From Sphaerosporella brunnea (Eukaryota; Ascomycota; Pezizomycetes; Pezizales; Pyronemataceae): a stretch of DNA of 62,337 nt. Made by a program: the position numbers and the translations under genes. The notes under the pieces are model-generated. The model did not search any database and was not told where the DNA came from. It was given only the letters and a program-made list of their open reading frames with translations. The stretch covers positions 1 through 62,337 of the forward strand of contig VXIS01000288.1 in the NCBI GenBank assembly GCA_008704415.1, written 5' to 3'. Within the stretch, counting starts at the first letter, position 1. Every line of letters begins with the position of its first letter. Of the stretch, positions 35,688-44,989 are shown piece by piece.

Positions 35688-36999
35688 ATGACTTTGTCCA
35701 GCGACACCGCTGCTGTACAGCCAAACTTCCCGTGGGCGCTTGTCTCGTGCCGCGCTCAATCAGCCATCAAGCATCCAAAGCTGCGGACTCTGATGATCGC
35801 ACCGCGTAATCTGAATACCCGCAGCCAGAAACAGGTCGTTCGGCGGCGCAAGCACGTGGACCCATGCCTGAAAATGGAGATGGAACACCATCTGTGGATG
35901 TGCTTTGCTGGGTTCTTGGACCAATTTTTCCCGCCTGTTGCGGACGATTCCTTCGATGCTCGTCCCTCCACATATTCAACCAGGTGGTCGTCAAAATCAA
36001 TTTACGTACCGCCCTTCCCTGCTATCCCACACGACGCAGCCGTAGTTACGTGGTTCCAACAATATTGCGACAACGTTTGTCAAAATCACGACAGCGCATT
36101 GCTGTGGCGCGCCTCTGGTGATACGTCGCTGCTACGTGAGGACGCGGAGCGGAAGGTAGAGCTCTTAATGTACCCAAAGCCTTCCGAGACGCCCCGGGTC
36201 CCTCCCGGCGATGCACGATCAGCCGACGAGGCCGAGGGATATCGAGCGGAGGACTGAACCGCTGGTTTGGCTATCGTTGGAGAAACCGCACTGGCGGCTG
36301 AGGTTGCTGCTGAGCGCAATCGCACGCCGGACGCTCACGAGCCTGCAGACTGGTCTAAAGTGCTGGTGATCGGTGAGCTCAAAGCCGAGAAGAGACTCGG
36401 CGATCTGCGCGAGAAGGTTGTGATCCTCCGTTATCGATGACAAGATGCGCTGCTGGACATTTACACGTGCCGCCGGCATCGTCTCTGATCAGTTTTCGCT
36501 CACTGCATTTGAAGAACGAGAGTCGGACTTGAATTCAGCGCTCGACACTCCAATGGCACAATCGCAGTGCTGGGAGCACGATACCGTTGATGGAGGGTCG
36601 GAGGTAAAGTTGATTCCAAACCGTATCTACAACCGGACCGTGATGTGCCTTGCGCGAAATCACCTTCACATCAACAACGATCCTGATCGCCTGCGTGTAC
36701 GCAGCCACCGCTCACTATACGAAAAGGCACAACTCCTGCACCGCGATATCGACACCAAGAACTTCCTTCTGCCCACGCACCCGCATAGCGGGGCTTCCAA
36801 ATCTCGCAACCAGCACTACTCCACCGAAGCGTACCGGCACCTACGAATTCCTGATCATCGGCATGGCTTCGTCCATACGTACATGGACGTCCTGCAGTCC
36901 TTCTTGTACGTCTCTGCCACCAGCAGAAGCGGCGCTGCAAAGTGTTTGCCACCTGGGGCGGACTACAGCCTGTTACAGCCGCAAAATTGGGGGATGTGA
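35688..36999 (+). pseudogene. FunK1 fungal-type protein kinase pseudogene
   Basis: The first frame carries FLDQFFPPVADDSFDA, a motif at the start of many FunK1-family proteins, then after a stop WSKVLVIGELKAEKRL, the E-x-K strand of the N-terminal nuclease-like region. From 36445 a new frame carries LLHRDIDTKNFLLP, equivalent to the kinase HRD...N catalytic loop, and a third frame holds TGTYEF, equivalent to the GT(Y/F)xFM activation segment. At least two frameshifts or stops separate these parts, and the ATP-binding lysine and DFD motif were not found. It is related to, but diverged from, the intact gene at 44990-47458. Confidence 0.75.
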
Positions 37000-37316
37000 T
37001 GTGGCCGGGAAGACAGGACTGTGCTCGAACGCAGGTGCAAGCTGATGTGGTGCGCTGTGCAGTATATGCTTCCCTTATCCGCGCGCTAGATCTAGGATTT
37101 AAGGCGGCGCAAGAGGAAACAGAAGTTGTAATTGCCGACGCTACTGAGGGGGTCGAGGCTTATGCATCTGGATACCAGTTGTTGACATTGACTGCCATCA
37201 TGCCCCCATTGCTCTGCGCCAGGAAAACAATGAAACGAGCCTGATACCAGCGTAGAGTGTTTTTTTTTGAATTGTGGTGCCACATCGAGATTACAAAAAC
37301 TATTCTGGGTCACACA

Positions 37317-37640
37317 AGCACTGGCGGTCTAGTCAATAAGCTATGACTAGGAAGTGTTGAAGACGTATCTTCTGTGTCAAACACATCAACTGCACGCTTA
37401 GAATCATTTAGTCGTCTTCAAACAAGCACTGGGGATCTAGTCAATAAGCTATGTCGAGCAAGTGTGCAAAACGATTGTTTAGGACGTGTCAAGTTGATAC
37501 GCATACAGCTAATCGTCCTAATCGGTCATGAAAGATGTCAGACGGATCAACTCCATGCCTAAAATGGGTTTGTGGTTTTCAAACGAGCACTGGGGGTCCA
37601 GTCAATAAGCTGTGACTAAACAGTGTACAAAACGTATCTT
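37317..37640. repeat. three-copy repeat around AGTCAATAAGCT
   Basis: The segment AGCACTGG.GGTCTAGTCAATAAGCTATG begins near 37317, 37424 and 37584, so spacing is about 107 and 160 bp. Flanking parts of each unit (ACGTATCTTTTTGACGTRTC-like) are also shared. No coding role is evident. Confidence 0.6.
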
Positions 37641-38209
37641 TTTGACGTATCAGGTTGGCGCGCATAAAGGTAAGCTTGTTAATTGTACAGGAAAGGTGTT
37701 AGACATATCAATTCCATGTCACGTACACAAAAACACTCCTACGAAATGACAGAACGAGACTTGACTCATAACATAACTACAAAAAGGCATCGCAAGTATT
37801 CCATGGCAGAGACCTCCACCACTCGTGATCATATTGTGTTTTATACAAGAGGTCTACAAAGGTTTTCCGCAACTGTTTGCAATTTATGGAAAAAAATGCT
37901 CCCTGCAACTTGTGAGTTGAGTCACGGTGTCATGGCATACACTAACTATATCGGCAGTTAGACTGGGAGCTAGTAGGACGGAGCAGCACCAAGGCGCAAG
38001 TGATGGGCGGGGATAGTGCTGGCAGCTCGGAGGCCGAGTCCACGAAAAACCTAAGACTCTTGGCCAGCCCCTATGAAAGGGCACCGCCTGGTCAACCCCT
38101 CGAGGGTCCTCCCGATCGCCAGCACTGCACCTCGTCTTCGCATCCTCGCTCTTCTGTTCTTTTATCCACTCTTCTTCTCTGTCAACCGGTCGACAACCAA
38201 CCATTACAC

Positions 38210-38342
38210 ATGGCTCGCGCTCGCGCAACCCCCGCCTACCAAACCACGGCCTTCATCCGTGACGAAGGAGAGGTGGACTAGGGCGTCGATCCAGACCTCA
38301 CCAATGTTTCCGAACTGAAGCGTCAGCTTGTAGGTGCTGGAT
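38210..38342 (+). pseudogene. start of a small unknown gene, with an in-frame stop
   Basis: A CT-rich leader (TCTTCTTCTCTGTC region) typical of fungal promoters precedes an ATG at 38210. The frame reads MARARATPAYQTTAFIRDEG, meets a TAG, and continues in frame with VDPDLTNVSELKRQLVGAG before another stop. It lies just before the recombinase relic but does not resemble its family. It may be a truncated gene head. Confidence 0.25.
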
Positions 38343-38347
38343 AGCTT

Positions 38348-39187
38348 CCATTGGTGTTGGAGTAAAGCCAGCAACTATGAAAAGCTATGTCACTTTGCTC
38401 CGCAGTTTCGACGTTGATATGGGTTTACCTACAGATAGCATCTTCGATCACCCTCGCATTTAGCGGATTATCAATCGTGCTCGGCGTTGTCATAGAGAAG
38501 CAGACACTCAGGAGCATCTCCCAATTACTCGCAACGTTGTTCTGAAGATTCTGCAGTGCTCGCCCCGCTGGCGTGGAGACCTTCTGCAGGCCACTCTTTA
38601 TTCTGCCTTCTGCCTCGAATTTGCAGGGTTCCTCCGAGTTAGCGAGTTTACCTAGGCGGAATACACCCTCAACGATGGACTGGAATTTGCCCGCTGGCAC
38701 CTCACCTGGCGCTCAGTCAACATTCAAGCTCACCGCTTCCTTCTGACCCTACCCAGCTCTGAAACAGACCCTTTCGATCATGGAGTAACACTGACCATCT
38801 TTCCCGCCTCCGATCTGGCATGCCCGCTTGCCGCCATTCTAAACCTCTCTGCCTTGACCATGGAGGGTTGGCATCCCAATTGGTTTGACTCTCTCCAGCC
38901 GGTCTTCACAACCAGCCCTTTTCCCGGTACTATGTGGTACGTTCCCTGCGCCTATGCTTCACTTATCGCGGGGTCACTGGCCCTACTCTGGACACTCCTT
39001 TAGACGAGGCGCACCCACTGGTGCACGCATCGCTGGGCTTACCGACCATGACATACAACTGCGGGGGGGCTGGCGGTCGGATGCCTATAGGCGATATATT
39101 GAGGTCCATCCTGAGCAGCTGCTGGGTATGTCACGCAGGCTACAAAGCAGTATTGCTCAAGCTACGCGGGCCGCTGCTCCGGTCTAG
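38348..39187 (+). pseudogene. tyrosine recombinase (fungal integrase-like), broken
   Basis: The first frame reads KSYVTLLRSFDVDMGLP and LPITRNVVLKIL, then AFCLEFAGFLRVSEFT, which holds the first catalytic Arg of tyrosine recombinases, and RFLLTLPSSETDPF. Two in-frame TAG codons interrupt it. After a frameshift the second frame gives GHSFRRGA (the H-x-x-R box), GLTDHDIQLRGGW and SDAYRRYI, containing the Trp/His position and the nucleophile Tyr. The layout matches the recombinases common in Agaricomycete genomes and in Crypton-type elements. All catalytic residues except possibly the Lys are present, so decay is recent or partial. No inverted repeats or target duplication were found around it. 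Confidence 0.8.
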
Positions 39188-40056
39188 AGATTCCCCGCGA
39201 GGAACTAGCGTCGCTGATTTCGCCCCTTGCGACTCCTCTTCGTCTCTCCGCTACGGGTCGCGCTTGGGTGCGGTTTGGGAGGAGTTCAGCCCTGCACTGG
39301 GCTACGGGGCTGGGCCAAAGGCTGGCTTAGACCTCCCGAAGCTCAGCCTCCGGACCCGGTTCCACTGGGCTAGGGGCAACCTTTGCAGACGCGTGATTCA
39401 GATTTACGGTAGACGGGTTTTCGGCATTTTGTATGGTTTCTTTTCTGGTTGTTTTCTTAGTAGTCTATATTTTTCCCGACCCGCTGCGGAGAATAGACCA
39501 GGTAATTATTCTCCCACCACACGAACCAAAGGTCACAGTTGACCAGAGTCTATCTACTAAATTCTCACAATCCATACCGTGATATTCAATAAGCCCAAAA
39601 CCATCTACAGGTTGACTTAACGATAACCGAAGCAGTGGAGGTAACGGCACGTTGTAGTCGTGCTATTCCAAATGCCGGATGGGAACGTAAGAAATACGCA
39701 CAAGTATTTGCGGTCGGCACCTGCTCGCCCGCTTGTCATAGCAGTAGTTGTACCATGTTTGCTCCGATAGGTCCCAGTTAGACATCGCATGATAGCAACC
39801 AAGTTGAAACGAATCTTGGTGTTTTCCCATTCAGAGCACTTCCCATGAAAGGCACATACCCAACCGCGGGGCTCCAATTACCATGTTGCTCAAGTATCCA
39901 CTTCTGAACCAAACATCACCTCGACACCTCGCGTGTCTAGGTCCCTCAACCCGATCATCCTTAATTCATTGTGCACGTGACACTCAACATCCCAGACTCT
40001 CTCGATCACCTGCGCCTTCTCACGTCCCAAGCAAAACAACTGATACATGCCGCCGT
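39188..40056. other. no gene recognised
   Basis: Sequence between the recombinase relic and TIR element B2. A 154-codon plus frame starting at 39883 runs on into B2 and shows no domain. Confidence 0.35.
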
Positions 40057-40894
40057 CAGTGTTCCTCACGGGCCGGAGCGGTCTGCAGGCCAGCCTGGAC
40101 GGTCTGCCATAGTCCAGTCAAGTCGGCACTTGACAGATCACTGAAGCGATCCAGTCCGCCATTGAGAAGAAAAAATCTCCATCTTTGCCACCGTGACTAC
40201 ACCACTACTGCCGCGGAAAATTTCGATCTTTCCATTCAATCTGGGTGCCACGCCATCGGCAGTCCTAACATCGTGAGCCTTCCGCAGTTACCACACAAAA
40301 CAACCACCTTTGAACGTCGTGAACCTTCAAACAAAGATCCTCCCTGACCTCCGGACACAAGCAATTCACAGCAAGCAAACAACCACCTCCGAACGTCATC
40401 AACGCACGTCTCATTCGCGCTGGGCCCTGAGATCCTGAATAAAAACTCCAATTGCCATCAAGCTGTAAGTCACTCACTACGTGCCAGATTGGACCCTGAG
40501 TACCGGTATGGGCTCATCAGCGCGAGACATGCTGAGATTACAGAGCTTGAGGAGATGCTAAATGCGCTCTGTATGCGGCAACTCAATGGGGGCACGGTTG
40601 AATCGCCTTAGTATGAGGCATAAAGGAGGTTTGGAGCGTGCGCAGGGTTTCTGAACTCTGTGGCCCGGGTTTGGTATATGGGTTTGGAGGGCGCGCCCGG
40701 TTTGCATTTAAACTCCTTATGTAATAAATTACTCCGCAGGAAGTATCCGGTTGACTGGATCACCTGCAGGCGGTCCAGTCCATGCCACCCCAAAGGAGTG
40801 CTGGTCCCGGTCAATCTCTCGGACTGGACTGCATGATGCGGTCCAGGCCCGGTCCGCGCTCGGGACTGATCAGACTGGACTGTGAGGAACACTG
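40057..40894. mobile_element. TIR element, copy B2 (hAT-like termini)
   Basis: Left end CAGTGTTCCTCACGGGCC and right end GGACTGTGAGGAACACTG (reverse: CAGTGTTCCTCACAGTCC), giving a 13-bp perfect terminal inverted repeat over 838 bp. Flanking octamers (GCCGCCGT and GAGCGCCT) do not match, so the target duplication has decayed or is absent. Most of the body is shared with B3 at 6639-7371. No transposase is encoded. Confidence 0.7.
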
Positions 40895-43837
40895 GAGCGC
40901 CTTGAATAGCGCCTGTGAAACTAGCCGGCGGCGCGATCTTCTGTGATAGGCATAGCTGCCCCCTCGTCTCGTTCACGTCCAGCTTGGGCGTCCCTGCCTG
41001 CGGCAACGCCTGTGTTGTTGTCACAATGCATATGGTGCACGTTCCCGGAACCCATGGATCCAATCTGAAATACACAGGTTCCAATCTCGAATACACAGAG
41101 CGGTGGCATCCACCACGCGATGACAGCGTAGGTATACATGGTGCAGCTTGGCTGCGGGCTAGTGCGGACGGAGGGGCTGGCCCCCCTCGGTTGAGGAAGC
41201 AGGAGGATTTGGGCGGTTGACGGTATGGAAGGATCTGGGCCTCATGGAAGGGTCTGCGCTTGGAGGAAGGAACGGTCCAGGTGCCGGGAAAGGGGCTGTG
41301 GCGGATCAGCGCTGGAAGAGTGGGAGGATCTGGACGGACCTCGAGGCCCTTTAAATCGGGCCCGAGGACCCCGTCCGGAATCGTCTCCTCAGCTCAGACC
41401 GCACGTCTTCGCACAGTTTTCTGCCCGATCACCGACACCCCCTTTTCTTCCTCTGCTCCATTTCCCTGTAGCTCTGCCCACGGGCGAGGCTGGGAGGAGT
41501 TTAGGCTCGGCCCGCGGGCTCGGGGTTGGAGCGATCGGGTCACCAACTCTCGCCCCTCGGGGCAAACGTATACGTTGGATTTCACGGTTTTGGTTCTTAG
41601 TTTTTCACAGTTATTTGTTCGGTTTCAAGTTCTCATCGTTTGTTGAGTCTCAAATACATCACCGCGGTCTACCAGCCACCCGCCGGAGGAAAGCACTAGC
41701 CGAGGCTCACTGCGGAAGATGAACCGCACTGCATGCACATGTACCTACGAATCTGCAATTCACCAGTGTGATCATGGGCATCGTGGCATTGCAAGGCTTG
41801 CCGCGCCAGGGACAACAGGATCGCACAATTTTGTCAGTGTGCTGCTTACGGACGGAGCTGCCGCGCTCGTAAGGGACATAGACGGAGTTCAGCACCACGA
41901 TGGGGTTGGGAAATCAGTCAGCAATGGGACGGGCTCTGAGGTCATGACTCGGCCGGGGTTGGCAGAGACTCGTATGAGGGATTCAGCACTCAGACGGGGC
42001 GGCCAGCCGGCTCTGCACAAATCGCTGGTCTGAATGCGTTCACGCACCTACGCTTTCGCGGCCAAGGACGTCCGTCCTCGCCAGTGGGTAAGAAGCCGCA
42101 TGGCCATAGGCTACCATCTGTCATCCGGAGCAGGTGGCGCTCTGCCCCTACAACGAGCCTGCGCTGACTGCGCTAAGCCACGACGCAGCTTCTCCGCATT
42201 ACAGAACCGCGGTTGGACGCCGTCACCCTGGTTGGGGAGCACGCGGCTATACCAGAGCACGCTGACTGCGCAGGTCCTCGCCGGAGTTACCAAGGAATTG
42301 TGGTCATCGTCGGGGATACATGGCAGAGAGAGGAACGCTTGTGGCCAAGGTTCAGTAGGTGTTGGGTAGAGACCATTGCAGGGAGTATGGCCACCACAAC
42401 GGGCCAAGTGTTCGAGGAAATGCCAGTCGGTCACAGCTCTGCCACAAAGAGGTTACGGCCATCATTGGAGCAGCAGTCGTTTCTTGTACTGCTGCAGGGG
42501 ACCTGACCAATTGCCTTCAACAGGTAAAATGTTTGGGCTGACCTTATGGCTTGTGTGGAAGTTCAAAACTCTGCGCAGGCACTTTCTAACGCGGTGAAGA
42601 AGCGCGACGAAGCTCGCTTGGAAACCATGGTCAGTACCAAGCTGCACTCCGTACGTGGTCTGGGTACACTGCAGATCACTCTGGGGACAGCACCATTCCC
42701 GTGCCAGAGAAATGTTCCAACTGCTCATGCCTGGCGTTGGCCGCAAGTATTTTCACATCCTGGCCCCTTCCGATCCACGGTTGTTTCCACTGCCGGTAGT
42801 AGGGACATGATTGTGGAGAGACTTGAGCCGATCGCCCGCAGGGGCCGCGCCCGCTGCCCAGATCACTTTCTATGTGGAGCAAAGCGTGCCGCTGCGGCGG
42901 CGCAACACGGAAAACCCGAGCTGAACCGACTTCGCCCATTTTTGTGGACATTATTTTCATCATTTACACGCTTGCAGTTCATTGTCTAGGCCTCAAGATA
43001 CGAGAATTGTTCCGCCAGTCGTGCTTCGACACTACCTCCAGATTTGGGACCTACTCTCGCCAGAATGGTCCAATTGGAGAGTCTGCTTGACGGCCTAAGC
43101 CTCTCTAAACGCCTTCATTTGCCTCTCACGTCACCAACCTGTACCGTCTCATCCAGCTCACCACTGTGGACCTGTGCATGTCCTTCGAACACTCCTTGAT
43201 CAATGACTGATGGTCATCGCGGGTGGAGATCAGGCCGCGGCTCTTGGACTCGTTGTCCCCGGTGAAGGTGACGAAAATGTACAGATCGGCGGCTGACAAT
43301 TTGTCAATATTATCCGCGCAGTTGGAGCTCAGGTATCTTCCGCTCTGCGTCCGGGCAAACTAAGATCAACATTTAGTACATATCCCTATTCATAGCACAC
43401 CAGGTTTGCTCATCGTGAAGAGGACCTGTCGGAATTCCGCGCTTGTGCTTTATCTTTTGCGGGCAACTGGAACCTGCGCCCAGGGCAGCGTGGTACATGC
43501 CGATGGCGTCAGCAACTACGCTGTTAACCTTGCTGAACAGACGGCCTCGACCTGTGACAGTTTCAAGGGGTACTTAGTGGCCAAGCGTACAATTGGGCGG
43601 GGCGGCGGGCACCGAAATACAGCGGCGGGGCGCCGAGGAGAAGAGGGGATAGTGCGGCCGCATGCCAAGGGCACTGTGACAGGACACCAGCGTGTCAAAT
43701 TCCCGAAACGGTGGTCGAGGCCCGTTAGCCGCCGCAGCCGCCTGTTTGGAAGGCTGCACACCGCCTCGGGTGACCAGCAACCTCACCGGGATCAGTTGAG
43801 GCTATACCTCAGGAGAGCCGCAGGCACCGGCTGTGGG
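40895..43837. other. 2.9 kb without a recognised gene
   Basis: Several medium frames (for example plus 41225-41722, 42213-42506 and 42546-42989) overlap open frames on the other strand and show no domains. No element ends were seen. Confidence 0.35.
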
Positions 43838-43918
43838 GGTAAGCCTAGGGTGTAACATGGTCTCCGCTTTCTACATATCTCATGGCCGCACGCGGCCGAA
43901 TACAGTATCAAAACAAAA
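43838..43918 (+). repeat. solo LINE 3' tail, copy 3
   Basis: About 80 bp matching the last part of the LINE 3' untranslated region, ending CATGGCCGCACGCGGCCGAA then TACAGTATCAAAACAAAAC. Only the terminal hairpin region is present, as expected for a very short 5'-truncated insertion. Confidence 0.7.
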
Positions 43919-44989
43919 CCAGGCTTGGAACTGAAGACGCCGCGGGCAGCAGTCGATCAGGAACGAGGGTCCCTCTGACATTCCAGCCGGTGATTGGATA
44001 CCGCAGGTCGTGACTCGGTATCTGCTTTCTGCTTGCCGACTTCTGCCATGTCATTGTGAGTGACGTCGACGTTCACCGTGAGTGCGGAAGAATGAATCCC
44101 TTTCGCTCTCTCTCCTCGCCCTTTCTCCCGTCCCGGCGGCTACGTCTACCAGTGGGGGGTGTGTACTCCACGGCGAGAAGAAACACTGTCAAGTCCGTGT
44201 TGGAAGCGGCACTAACTAGACCTTAAATGGGCCCGTTGATATCGCAAGCGATTCTGACGGCGGCGAGAGCACCGTCAGATGGGCGCAGTGATATTTCGAG
44301 CGGCACTGAAAGAGGGCAGCAACCTCGCGCTGGTCATGTTGCGGGAAGCGGTGTTACGTCACTGTGATGGATTGCAGCGGGGCCGGCGGCTGATTGACCG
44401 CGAGAGATCGAAAGATCCAATTCCCGTCGGGTCGGTCGGAGATTGTCCAGTGCGAACGGGCTCACCCTGCCTGACAAACTATTGCTGTTTCCATTGCAAC
44501 CAACCCCCAACAACCCACCTCCAAACACTACGCCCCCGCTGGCAAAACGTACATCCGTTAGACCGCCTAACCTCCCACCGGCATTCCAACCAGCTCGCTC
44601 ACAAAAACACAACCCGGTCTCTCCAGTATCTACCAAAGCAACAATTACCAACCACCCACCCATCGCCCGTATAGCCAGCCGCAAAACAAAAAAACACAAA
44701 AGAAAAAAAGGCTTCTACCAAGATCCGTAGCTTCATAATGACTACCCCCGCTCCTCCAAACGTCGCACGGAATAAGATGCCCCACAGCCGTCTCCACCTG
44801 CGTTGTGAACCATACCTTGACATGGCGCCCTGACAAACCCTCATCTCCCCGCATCGCCGCCAGACGCCGTTGCTGTGCATGAAACCACCACGATCGAGCG
44901 CATCTGAAGGCAGAATGAACTGCCAAGCTCCTCGGTAGGGCGCATCGGTGGCTCTCCTTCCCTCCACGTCCCTCGCCGTGGACGAGCCT
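43919..44989. other. downstream region of the nuclease-kinase gene
   Basis: Contains a Pro- and Lys-rich plus frame (about 44420-44730) facing a hydrophobic short minus frame (44599-44736); neither can be supported as a gene. The 3' end of the minus-strand kinase gene should lie here. Confidence 0.35.

Noticed and set aside
44443..44736. A Pro/Lys-rich plus frame facing a short hydrophobic, signal-peptide-like minus frame
   Set aside because: They are complementary readings of the same A-rich sequence; neither has supporting context.
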